Assembly (NCBI GenBank): GCA_037903475.1
Contig: JBAJFG010000384.1
Span: 2,177,001-2,241,000 of the forward strand
DNA: 64,000 nt
Direction: 5' to 3'
Source: Ancylostoma caninum
Lineage: Eukaryota > Nematoda > Chromadorea > Rhabditida > Ancylostomatidae
Shown: piece by piece, positions 54,301-62,205 of the stretch
How the letters are laid out: every line of letters starts with the position of its first letter
Position numbering within the stretch: the first letter of the stretch is position 1
Position numbers and translations under genes: made by a program
The notes under the pieces: model-generated
What the model was told of the DNA's origin: nothing
Seen by the model: the letters and a program-made list of their open reading frames with translations, nothing else
Database searches by the model: none

Positions 54301-57300
54301 GCAGCAACTTTTACTCCACCCACTGCCGTCAAGGCAGAAGCATGTGGCCGCAAACTAGGATTGTTACAACCTATCTACGTAAGAAATCCAGTTGATTCCT
54401 CCATATTTTCACCACCCTACCTTTTTTGGCAGATGGCCTATTTCCAATACAACTCATCCATCGCTGCTCATCTACAGCCGACGTCTCGGTGTCACTTCCT
54501 CATTAGTATTGCGAAATTTGTCCAAAGTACGAAGTGTTAGGGACTATCCCTGAAAACAGGTCGCAATACGTCATTTCTTCCAGACGTGACACAATTATAG
54601 TCTTTCAGACGCGTTAAGTCTTTCGTACTTCTCTGAAAACTCCCATCTCTTGAAGTACAGAGCACTGGAGTTCTGGATCTCTCCTATGTGTTTCGCGCAA
54701 TTTCAGCAATGGGCTTGAGTTACGAATTCCTCATAGTTCTGTTAGAATCAGGGCAAAATCTCAAATCCGGAAATTTCCTTTGATTTTCCTTCCTCTATGC
54801 GAGACACTTTGGATTTATCCGGTTCAGATTAATTACTAGGGTTGACTTATGTCGATGAGTTTTAAGTTTTTTTTTTTGTGATTTATATAGGAGGATATTC
54901 GCATGATATGTTTCCAACGAAGAGGCACAACAGCACTCTGTGGTGGAAGTAACGGTCAATCTCAGACAGATTCCAAGCCTTCCGGTCATCCAGAGCAGAC
55001 GAGTTTTCGAAGAAAAAAATGACAGGCTTCACAACCGCTGTCATTACTTGCAATCATTGACTAAGACTAGTCAATCGCACAATATTTACCTACTTTTGCT
55101 TTGAAAACTCGTCCTGCTTCACTTTCTGGAGCCAGAGTAGCGGCATTTACCCTGGGATAATTGGTGAATCCCGCCCCTGGTCCAGTTTTCACAGCGTTTT
55201 CAAGTTTGAACCCACTACTATCACTTTGTCGATGTCTATCCATGTATTGCGAGTGAATGAAACTTAATTTTGAAGTGCATTAGACTATATTGCCATAAGA
55301 AATTACGGGCTGCTTCGCCGTTACCTCTGTAAAGAATTGGTGCCTAAGCGCCAAGCATGAATCACACAATAACACCCATAGGGGTAATTTGGACAGGCTC
55401 CCTTTCGTCCTTTATGGGCCTATGTAACTGTAATGGGTTAGGGGTGAAAAAGCCTGTATACGGCGATTAAAATGCGTTATGCAGCAGGATTCAGTGCCAG
55501 AATTTCCTTGCCAAACAGCCAGAAAAACTTCCTGAATCGGGGTCAGGACTGGTTTAGTCGTGGTTGAAGTGTCAGTGTGATTGGGCAGTTTAATCGGAGA
55601 CTTTTTATGGGTAGAACTAAATTTGGGAGGCTCGCTATTCCTGGCCATATGTAACATTGTCGAGGCTGTCGAGAACTTGAAATACTTAGCAACCACTGTC
55701 ACCCTCTCCGCCTTCGTTGACGACAACGGATAGGCCTTGGGGTCTCTTCTGAAGTGACTCACGCGCTCCTTATTCCTTTCCCTTTCTGATGACTCATTTC
55801 TCCAGTTGCTGGGAGTTGTATGGTGTAAAGTTCCTCTCCTATGGTGTGGCCGAGATTGGCCGATGAGTCATCGTTCGTTTTTTGCTCTCCATCCTCTGTC
55901 ACATGACGTTCATTATATGACACATTTTTATTTACGCGTAACCGATCATTAGGGTCTGGCTAGCCCATGATACTGCTCACGGGCTGTGAGAAGTACACTT
56001 TTCCATCTTTCCTTCCTATATTTTCATTAGTGCAGGTATGCTTCAAAGGAAATGTCATTTCGGTGGATTTCGTGGATTTTGTCACCCATACCTTATCTTT
56101 AGACCAGGACATGACAAAGATCAAATCAAGCGCTAGTAGTAAAAATGTCTATTAACTAGGCCACGCAAACCCCCCACCTCTTGAGAATGAGTCGCTAAAT
56201 TTTTGAAATTGCTTTGTAAAATCTACATCAACTCTGTATAGGTTTATTTTTCTTTGTTTCCGTTATCATTTATTTCACCTATTAATTGATTTTTATCGAT
56301 TATTCATCGTTATAATTAATATTTTTTATTAATTTGATTTTCCATCCGGGTCACCGAAGGTGGCGGAGATCCCATTTTTATATCCACTCCCCTCTCGACC
56401 ACTTTCTGCACCCCCACTGAGGCCAAAGTACGACAACACAAAGTCTTTGTTCAAAAGTTTGCAAAACTGTCTAAAAATAATTGGTTTCAACGGCATTAGT
56501 CGCTGAAAAATCGTATGTTATAACTTCATCGAAATTTTGTGGCATCCGCATTGAGCGAAGCGAGCTAGGATCTATGGGACGTTAACAGCCCCCATCATGA
56601 TTAGCTCCCGGTTTATGTGATCCTTGTGGGTGGCAGCTCAATTCTTTCTGTTTCTGTAAGAATGTGTTTTATGTTTGTTTCTTTTTTTTTTTCAGCGCTT
56701 GTCTCCTGCCCTTCTCTCCTGAGACATATCGCTATCATCATACAGACATCTCGCTTCTTATCATTTTTCATACGAAGCTTGGCAAGCTAACCTTTGCTAC
56801 TGGATCCTCTGGTTCCAGAAATGGAGCCAATCGCGGGTTCCCACTGCAACCCCTTTGACTATACAAGTACAAAAGAAGATGTGTACAGGAGAGGTGCAAG
56901 TGAAGTGGAGTGTTTCTGACTCGATGTAACAGGCTATATGTCCACCGAAAGAGAAACAGTACGGCCTATATGGAGAAAGCAGTAGGCTCCGTTGTTAACC
57001 AGTTCCGAGGGCTTGAACTGGACTGGAAGTACTGCTTCCTTGGCGGCCCCGAGTTAGCACCAACCGTTCTTTTCAAGGTTGATCGTTCACTTCGCGTTCG
57101 TCATTGTTTGGCACATTGCCATGATTAACTTGGCAAACAGTTCAAATTACGCACTGTACTGTTTTTGTTTCTCCTCACTTCATGGTTCGACTTCCGAGTC
57201 ATCGTCTCCAGGACTTCATCTCGCAGCATCTCTTGTCAGTGGGGATGGAGTACCTTTAGCTCCAAATTCTGGACAAACATTTCGTTTCCTTCCGCCACGC

Positions 57301-59811
57301 TTGCAGAGTACAGTGTGCACTGCGTCTTTCTCCCTATTTTTCTCCTTTGCTCATTTTTTTTCTAATAAAATCATGTAAGCTGCAGCCTAGGGGCAGTTCT
57401 TTTCTATTTGGATTGAGCTGTCTACCAGGGCAGGTAGACCATTAGGTGCTACGAAATTTCGCCTGATATTCTGTATAACGTCCCCAAACGCTCATACATG
57501 GGCAATTTTTCGGAATCTCGAGAACCAGAACTAGATTGTAGAGTGGACACAGAATCATCGGAAGTTTGCTTTAGTTCTTTTCTTGCTTACACATTCTCTT
57601 TCGCGAGCCATGAACAAATGCTCAAACGTGTGCAGGACCAGGACAACCAGAAAATCACCCTGTCCCACCCCTTTACTATCAATCTACCGAGGAGTGTTGA
57701 CCATTGCGAAATCCTTTGACTACTGCATCTGGTGCCATTTATGAAGATGTTGGGCTTATCCTGTCTGGATGCACACCGCCCTGACAAATTTGCCTCACAG
57801 TTGGCAGCTAAATCCACAGCATGCTCGTCGGACTGCTCTTTGGTCGTAATACCAAGCCCGGATTCCTATAGAACGGGTAGACGTCCAGTTCACAGTGCCT
57901 TCCAGATATGCAGCTTCTTTTCGTCTCTCTCATTTCTCGTTTAGTTAACTTTCCCTCATTGTCTCTTTACTCTACCAACTTTACTAACAAACTGGCTACA
58001 TTCCCCATTGGTCTTCTCTGTTGAGGATTGGAATTTCTGAGAAACCACCAAAAAACCACCAGCCTTCTCCGGGGAAGACCGATTTTTTCGACTTCTCGCT
58101 ACATTTTGGTTTTAAAACACCGTTTTTTTTTCTATGTTTATTTGCTTGTTTCCAATTGTTTACTGTGAATAAGTCTTATTCAAAAAACTCGGCTTGGCAC
58201 TTCCATTCCACGTCGGTTCTGGGAATCCCCCCTCTCCCCTCCGCCCTTCGTCATATCTGTCTAAGCACGTGGAAAAGAAATAGTGGTAGCAAAATGCCCA
58301 ATCTTCCCCCAACGGAACTCGTCCAAGTGTTCTAGGCCAACGGGAAGGTTACGGGCTTCCTGAGAACCTTCATGGATCTGCACAAGTACAATAACACGTT
58401 GCTGTAAGCAGAATAGGCTTGTGCTCAGCTTTGTGTACTTCACGTATAGATCTCTTAGTACTTTTCTTAAGGAAGATTCTCTCATGGGGCAGCAGACCTT
58501 CCAGCCTTTGACTTCCTGGGCTGGCATTTGTTAAACGTTAACCATGGTAAACAGCGATTGTTAGCGTGATTGGTTAGCCCATAGATAGTGATATGAGAAG
58601 GCGCAGGACGTGAAAATCGGTTTGCTAACCTGGTTTTGCTTGGTTATGCCTTCGTGAATTCTTGCCTTGGGGAAGTTTTTTCTCCAACAGGTGGTTGGTT
58701 ATACGCAAGGCCTAACCGTATTGCAAGCGAAAGCCGTTAGGCTATTCTGTCACCGCAGGCGCTCGTTCTTCTCTGCCTACTAGTTTGTCCTCCTCCCGCA
58801 AGGAACGGCATTGCTTAGCAGCATCGTGTTTCCATTTGCTTTCTAATGTGACACTAATTGACTTACGAGCACATGATGTTGTTGTCCTCGCAGACACATT
58901 GATGCGGACAGTTGGGAAGCGCTCGAATGACGGCGGAACACGCGAGCAGCGCTGCTAGCGCCAGGGCTGTAGATGTCCTGAAATATCCTTATCCTGGGCA
59001 GTTCTTTCAAGGAACTGCATTTTTGGCTCTCTTCACTTCCAGCTCAAATCTTGGCCGGAAGTCAGGATTTTGAGTGAAGCATAAGAATTTTATATGATCT
59101 TTGCGCTAGAATGAGCGCATTTCCTAGGCTCAAACCTAATCATACAGAAAATCTTTGTGTATGAGTGTATCCATGAGCGGGATCGGTAATGGTCGCAGGC
59201 GACAAGTCTCCCATACGGAAGAAGTATCAGTAAGTTACAAGTTACAGAGAGCATGAACCTCAGCGGCTTTTTACATTTTCGAACCAAAGTAATCCACCTT
59301 AAAATAGGGTGGCTTTTCCAGGTAATATTTTACTTCAAAAAATAGGCTCATCTTAAAATTTATCCGGGATTATGAGAGAGGATCATAGGGCGCTGTACAT
59401 GCTCCGGTGATTTAAACAGACAACAGTACATAAAACCTTCTCTCTTTCCTGCAACTTCCCTTCATCATTGAAATTTCTTCTTGAAGTAGTGAACGACTGA
59501 TACTCGATGGGACTGTAATTCATCTGTCCTATCATCAGGGCAAAGCATGGTGATGGTTAAAAAAAGCGCGGTAATGATCAAAATTCGATACCTATATGTC
59601 CGCTCTCCCCTTCTCATCTGGCGAAAACAGGACTCTTTCCTTCTGCACGCAACTTGCTAACTCTCCTCAGCAGCACCCCCCTCCCTCACCTCGCCGTCCT
59701 TACACAACCCTCGATGAGTTTATGGTCACGAGCTTGACCCTGTTGATCCCAGTCTCTCGGAATCAAAATATCAAATCCGAATAAAATTCCAAAAATAGGT
59801 ACCCACCTCAT
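32346..59811 (-). CDS. Secreted, probably GPI-anchored leucine-rich-repeat protein (eight joined exons)
   Basis: Exons in transcription order: 59811..59807, 58977..58867, 50734..50580, 50526..50456, 45743..45566, 41127..40802, 40741..40256, 33338..32346. Total 2325 nt, 774 residues, all phases compatible. Residues 1-21 are a signal peptide (ALALAALLAC core). Then an LRR N-terminal cap, C25-x3-C29-x-C31-x6-C38 (PNCPHQCVCE). Degenerate 24-residue LRRs follow, with recurring AF positions: FEPFAFRNIL, PNAFTGLSHMEHVWF, TNAFFHLTNVNYLYF, ESYAF-like DSYAFSNISAHILNL, PQAFMGAHVEEMLI. Many N-x-S/T sites fit an extracellular protein. A Cys-rich C-terminus (CCCGREGGSC) precedes a hydrophobic tail (LLRWWILTLLVHIL) after SSAPDS, like a GPI signal. 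A ligand or partner cannot be inferred. Introns are 53 bp to 8.1 kb and full of transposons. Confidence 0.75.
33441..33560. mobile_element. Partial hAT MITE (left end)
   Basis: TCTAGTGGCGGACACAAAGG then TTTTTGGAATTGCTTTAAAG repeats the end and subterminal region of the hAT MITE family at 8345 and 36451. The right end is missing or too diverged. Confidence 0.45.
33908..34149. mobile_element. hAT-type MITE
   Basis: Inverted ends CAGTGGCGAACGCAGG (33908) and CCTGCGTCCGCCACTG (ending 34149) enclose an AT-rich 242-bp core. Flanks GTCGCCAC and GTTGCTAC match at six of eight bases, a worn 8-bp target duplication. It lies in the last intron of the LRR gene. Confidence 0.85.
34154..34634 (-). pseudogene. 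Decayed coding fragments, family unknown
   Basis: Two minus-strand open pieces in different frames, 34634..34413 (ending VREFAELVGVNVNGDCVSSREQLVI broken here as VREFAELVGV and NVNGDCVSSREQLVI) and 34363..34154 (MARRSFSGIDIVGKVKERK...), have protein-like composition but no recognised domain. They sit between a hAT MITE and a piggyBac-like MITE, which suggests transposon origin. Confidence 0.25.
34660..35278. mobile_element. piggyBac-like MITE, TTAA target site
   Basis: TTAA on both sides (34660-34663 and 35275-35278). Inverted repeats read AAGGCAGTGTGTCACCTCG TTT from each end. The interior has further inverted repeats (GACGGCGTCGCTG / CGACGGTGTCGCTG). No transposase. TTAA targets are the hallmark of piggyBac insertion; family assignment is by that feature. 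Confidence 0.8.
35279..36450. other. LRR intron sequence, no gene seen
   Basis: AT-rich intron sequence without a recognisable exon or complete element. Confidence 0.4.
36451..36685. mobile_element. hAT-type MITE with 8-bp target duplication
   Basis: Flanks GTTCGACT (36443-36450) and GTTTGACT (36686-36693) agree at seven of eight bases. Ends CAAGTGGCGGACGCAG and CTGCGATCGCCACTA are inverted. The 235-bp core is AT-rich, with a 14-G run near the left end. Confidence 0.85.
36686..38130. other. LRR intron sequence, no gene seen
   Basis: No recognisable exon. Open frames are short; none shows a motif. Confidence 0.4.
38131..39031 (+). mobile_element. Internally deleted mariner transposon
   Basis: Inverted repeats TTAGGTTGTCGGGAAAAGAT and its partner ATCATTTCCCGACAACCTAA, flanked by TA on both sides, define a 901-bp mariner copy. 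The left part encodes a mariner N-terminus: QSFRAIVMYEHRRGTSA, ATESRWFQQLSPGDTSL and GRPPELKDDELRRALEERP. Frameshifts follow (WIPHELTDAIRTARVSICQS in a second frame), then VTGDESWVRYHNDTHV, then a jump to the last residues (FWRRGIESLPDRWLKVVDRHG). The middle, with the second and third catalytic acids, is gone. A non-autonomous but potentially cross-mobilisable copy. Confidence 0.92.
38301..38630 (+). pseudogene. Mariner transposase N-terminal fragment
   Basis: 110 codons from ATG at 38301 carry the paired-like DNA-binding region of a mariner transposase, including the linker GRPPELKDDELRRALEE and a second helix-turn-helix (STHELAQMLGRHHSTIADRL). The frame then shifts and stops at 38628. No intact catalytic domain follows. 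Confidence 0.85.
39032..40255. other. LRR intron with a hairpin near 39120-39185
   Basis: A palindrome of the type AGCAGGAAACCGGAAGGACC, then its inverse GGTTCTTCCGGTTTTCTGCT, lies at about 39127-39183, similar to a phrase at 13900-13940. The rest shows nothing recognisable. Confidence 0.5.
40256..40741 (-). CDS. LRR gene exon 7
   Basis: Acceptor AACTTCAG|GTCACG, donor CCCAG|GTGCGT, 162 codons, phase 0-0. Encodes VTFFNSTIRSVRSW, AVDSYAFSNISAHILNL, LPQAFMGAHVEEMLI and LDKYAFMGSSIRSLTI: clear LRR-type turns with AF or YAF positions. Separated from exon 6 by a 60-bp intron. Confidence 0.88.
40802..41127 (-). CDS. LRR gene exon 6
   Basis: Acceptor TAATTTCAG|GC, donor GGAGAG|GTATGT, 326 nt. Encodes GKMYSIGHLFMGGEVRIS, LFASSSIEEMLIEGLSG and a cysteine segment DSTLSCEIRDGD, ending VLVPDVLAHFGE. 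The phase continues the exon 5 reading. Confidence 0.88.
42240..42866 (+). pseudogene. 5'-truncated CR1/L2-like LINE fragment
   Basis: Reads as the C-terminal region of the LINE ORF2 at 28192..31110. The left part (42240-42440) gives VGVIVDANLNFTGQ and LYKSFVLPHLEYASPA in broken frames, matching LGIILKSDLSFDAH and LYKTYVRPILEYGSQV. The right part (42468-42866) is an open 132-codon frame with FIPNKYWLFRTTHARQGCF and MFNNTFCKVARWLQSL, matching the full-length element. It is a diverged sister copy. Confidence 0.88.
43543..44756. repeat. 59-bp minisatellite, about 20 copies
   Basis: The consensus starts TCCAGGCGTTTCCCCACTTT, continues TGGACGCCGGCGCACCCTTA and ends TCACTCCGTTGGACCCGAC. Copies vary by a few bases, more in the left half (43780-44230) than the right. 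The period is 59, not a multiple of three, and no unit has a stop in any plus frame, so all three plus frames stay open for over 1.1 kb; these are not genes. In intron 5 of the LRR gene. Confidence 0.97.
44757..45565. other. LRR intron with a LINE-like tail at 45359-45378
   Basis: Positions 45320-45378 end in TTGAACAAATAAATAAATAA, resembling the tail region of the full-length LINE. No coding LINE sequence is recognisable beside it. Confidence 0.4.
45566..45743 (-). CDS. LRR gene exon 5
   Basis: Acceptor CTATTCAG|TGC, donor TTTCG|GTGAGT, 178 nt. Encodes two clear LRRs: PNAFTGLSHMEHVWFRNS and TNAFFHLTNVNYLYFRDV, then VEQRAFG. Phase 0 in, phase 1 out. Confidence 0.9.
45744..46753. other. LRR intron, possible LINE tail at 46434-46450
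   Basis: GTTGAACAAATAAATAAAAT at 46431 resembles the LINE 3' tail context. Nothing else recognisable. Confidence 0.35.
46754..47484. mobile_element. piggyBac-like MITE (TTAAAGGCAGCACC family), copy 1
   Basis: Left end TTAAAGGCAGCACCTACCGA, right end CGTGGGTGCTGCCTTCAA. The left target TTAA is intact; the right has one change (TTCAA). About 730 bp, with no transposase seen. A sister copy lies 430 bp further right. Confidence 0.75.
47912..48638. mobile_element. piggyBac-like MITE (TTAAAGGCAGCACC family), copy 2
   Basis: Left end TTAAAGGCAGCACCCACGAT, right end TCGTGGGTGCTGCCTTTAA; TTAA at both tips (47912-47915, 48635-48638). 727 bp, non-coding. Same family as copy 1 and related by end structure to the element at 34660. 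Confidence 0.85.
48639..50455. other. LRR intron containing an inverted-repeat hairpin
   Basis: No exon recognised. Contains the hairpin at 49781..49841 and a second imperfect one (CACAAGGCA ... TGCCTTGTG, 49731-49755) directly to its left. Confidence 0.5.
49781..49841. repeat. Perfect 24-bp-arm hairpin
   Basis: Arms 49781-49804 (AGAACTTGGATGCCAACTGA, then GACA) and 49818-49841 are exact reverse complements around a 13-nt loop. Open frames that cross it are artefacts of the inversion. Confidence 0.9.
50456..50526 (-). CDS. LRR gene exon 4
   Basis: Acceptor CCTCTTCAG|AC, donor GATAAG|GTGAGC, 71 nt. Encodes RLTFEPFAFRNILQSPKQL then VIDK. Phase 1 in, phase 0 out; only this acceptor keeps the frame open. 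Confidence 0.82.
50580..50734 (-). CDS. LRR gene exon 3
   Basis: Acceptor GCTTTTCCAG|ATG, donor GAATAA|GTGAGA, 155 nt. Encodes CDSTPFSKLVISSLGGAYIG and SLTIHSCATVFVTNNSFAGV. The next intron is only 53 bp, typical of nematodes. Confidence 0.85.
50735..58866. other. 8.1-kb LRR gene intron 2
   Basis: Holds a hairpin (50832..50888: TCTGAGGGGTTCAGGAC and its exact inverse), GC-rich blocks at 51400-51830 and 53600-54090 with several simultaneously open frames but no motif or splice pattern, a TTTA-rich tract at 54222-54262, a hAT-like MITE remnant at 56157, and a minus-strand 116-codon frame at 55762..55412 without known homology. No host exon recognised. Confidence 0.45.
56157..56420. mobile_element. 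hAT-like MITE remnant
   Basis: GAGAATGAGTCGCTAAATTT then TTGAAATTGCTTTGTAAAAT, an AT-rich core, and GGTGGCGGAGATCCCATTTT follow the same order as the MITE at 8345..8602. Ends are diverged and no target duplication was found. Confidence 0.55.
58867..58977 (-). CDS. LRR gene exon 2 (signal peptide and LRR N-cap)
   Basis: Acceptor GATATTTCAG|GAC, donor GTGCTC|GTAAGT, 111 nt. Encodes the signal peptide core ALALAALLACSAVIRA and then LPNCPHQCVCEDNNIMC, the four-cysteine LRR N-terminal cap. The cap signature is what identifies the gene as an extracellular LRR protein. Confidence 0.9.
59807..59811 (-). CDS. LRR gene exon 1 (start codon micro-exon)
   Basis: GG ATG AG|GTGGGT supplies ATG plus two bases; joined to exon 2 it gives MRTSTALAL. 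A candidate trans-splice acceptor (AGCCTACAG) lies 20 bp upstream. An alternative with the same phase is ATG at 62368 (donor ACCAG|GTGAGT at 62342), but it would interleave with the POD-1 first exon, so the nearer one is preferred. Confidence 0.45.
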
Positions 59812-60216
59812 CCAGATTGTCGTAACGAGCTCTGTAGGCTAAGGAAGCAACACTGCGCTGTGAAGTCGCGCTCAAGCCGCACCCCTTAAGCCTCATAATT
59901 AGACGCGTAGGGTCATTGTGCATAAGTTATGGGGATGAGGCAGCGAGCAGCTCACGGAGAAGTCGGACACCACTCTGCTCCACGCTGAATAGTCCGCCTG
60001 ATGAAGTTGTCGAATTCTGGGAGGTGTCGGGACGGCGATAATACAATCGCCGTCGTGCACCTACGCAGGAGGCCGCGTCGTTAGAGCAGAGCACCTCCTG
60101 CCAATTCCTTGACCACTCGGAGAGGTTTCATTTTCTTTTCTGAACTTGATCGCTGTCGCACTCTAGCTGTCCTGTTTCTCTCTGCGAAGATGCACAGACG
60201 TAAAAATTCCTGATTA

Positions 60217-60379
60217 CAGTGTGTTTTTCCGGGAGTAAACATCGCGCGCGATCTGATCCATTCCGATATGTAGATCAAATTCTCAGTCGAAAGACCACGT
60301 GAAAGCGGGGTTCCAGCAATACGTAGCCTTTGTACTGGGTCCGCAATTGCACCGATTTTACTCCCGGAAAAACACCCTG
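60217..60379. mobile_element. Tc1/mariner-type MITE
   Basis: Inverted ends CAGTGTGTTTTTCCGGGAGT and ACTCCCGGAAAAACACCCTG, each flanked by TA, enclose 163 bp. The CAGGGTGTTTTTCCGGGAG end is typical of Tc1/mariner-derived MITEs. It lies in the interval between the divergent LRR and POD-1 genes. Confidence 0.85.
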
Positions 60380-61962
60380 TATCCGAATCCAATACTACAT
60401 AGTTCCTAGCAGAAATCCACTACACAAGCTTATTGCGAAGCGCATCCTGGCGTCGTTTCTTCCGAATTTCAACGCAGATCACAGTCTCGTAGCAGCTTCC
60501 ACGTCAGTACAGATGAATAAATATAATAAAAAAATATAAAATAAATAAGCATGCTGCAAATTCCGGCAGGCAAAGAGCAAGTAGGTGTAATGTAGTGGTG
60601 GTGGACATGGACTGCATCATCGGACTACTCCATGTGATACTCTGTCACTCTTGTTATTGCATCACTTGCGCACACCTCCTCGGGTGTGCAGCGTCATGCC
60701 TGGAAAGGGCGGTGCGGTCCAGCCCTGCGATTGGTCATTCCGTCCAACTGGGCAATCAAAGAGTTCGACCGCGCCGCCCACTCCAGTTATAACGCTCCAT
60801 GCCTCTTTTTCTCTAATTTCTCTTCGGCTATTGTCGCTGGTGGGACGCGCTATGGCAGCAGCCTTCAGTTATGCACTGAATTGGACAAGTTCTAATACAA
60901 CTGCCTTCGCGTATAGATTCTGGCTGGGAAATGCAATGGCCAAGGCGCAGCAGTTTCCACTGGGGCGTTCCGATGAGGAAGCCCTCGAAATGCATGTGGA
61001 CCATTGTTCCCAGCAATTTTCTGGCGCATTCCGCCGCACTCGGTTATCGATACACCATGGGTCAATTCGCAGTGCATGCGTCCGCTCGCGGACGAGTGGA
61101 GGTCGCGCGGAACTCCCAGGCCCGCTGTACTCGTCGCGAACATCGCTTTTGTTAGGGAGCTTCCCCTGCTCTTTTCGATAGAACCGAGGTTGTTTTTTTC
61201 CTTACCGCTCAGAAGCCATGCTGTGTTTCTTTTCAACCCTATTTATCCGACAAAACCGCCTTCGGCACATCATTTGTCCACCCATGTCTTCCAATGGAAA
61301 GACCTAACTCACCCAGCGCTCTAAAAAGTTGCCCTACACTGCCGCCTCATTGCTAATTGGATAGCTACTCGCTTTCAAAGCCAGCTTTCAGCTCACATGC
61401 CTTCTACACAACTAGAGCAACTGCATTACTTCCTCCAATTCGAATTGAAGAGAATTCTTTCCGATTTCGCCTTGTACGCAGTCGCAGACGAGCTCACACC
61501 GACGATGTTTTGCACTACCTTTTTGTTCACATTCTTTTTTCACTCACTTCCTCATCTTCATATCATGGCGAGTGGTGCAGTAGCTGGATTTGAATTCGTA
61601 TTTACGAGTTCAAGTACGTGAGAATTCACAGAACGAGAGACATAGCCCTGTAAGAAAAGGTACAAGAGTTGTAGGGGCTTTCTCTTTTTTGGCAGCGTAG
61701 AAATTTCCAAATTAATCCCTAGATTACCGTTGTAAACTATTTATTTCTACTCATCGAACGACTTGCTTTTTATTCAATCCTGACTATATTTCACACCTTC
61801 CGTGCCTCTATTGAATACGTATTCCTCTGCTAATGACCTTCCATTCAAGGCACTTCTTCATAAACGAACAAGTTCTGTTTGAGCACAGTCCTTTTGAAAA
61901 ATGACGATAGTCGAGTATTTGTGCCTACGATCTGCATTTCTCGCCTCCCTCTACTGCCCGTG
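60380..61962. other. Interval between LRR and POD-1 genes
   Basis: No gene recognised. A/T-rich tail-like sequence (ATAAATATAATAAAAAAATA) at 60514-60548, and a GC-rich block at 60690-61140 with several open frames lacking motifs. Confidence 0.4.
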
Positions 61963-62063
61963 TGCATGGATATCCCCGCTGGGGAGGGGATGTGCGCGAA
62001 CCACGCTGGGGATCGCTGCAATGTTTTGCAGCACATCCCCTCCCCTGCGGGGATGTTCATGCA
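61963..62063. repeat. 101-bp palindrome upstream of POD-1
   Basis: Arms of 33 bp (TGCATGGATATCCCCGCTGG, then GGAGGGGATGTGC) are inverted at 62031-62063 with four mismatches. The loop contains its own small stem (GCTGCAA/TTGCAGC). It lies 143 bp before the POD-1 start codon. Confidence 0.85.
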
Positions 62064-62205
62064 TACGGCCCATTATCTTCACAATATGTTCATCGGTGGA
62101 ACGCACGATATCTCCTAACGTTAACCCCTTTTTTCCCTTTTAAAGCTCACATCTGTTCAGGCAGAAGCACCGTGTAGTCTTGATCAGTAGGGGCTCCACT
62201 TCAGC

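Noticed and set aside
55412..55762. 116-codon minus ORF
   Set aside because: No motif or splice partner; could be a retroelement scrap but nothing supports a name.
60681..61181. ORFs of up to 176 codons between the LRR and POD-1 genes
   Set aside because: Overlapping frames on both strands in a GC-rich block, no domain or splice support.
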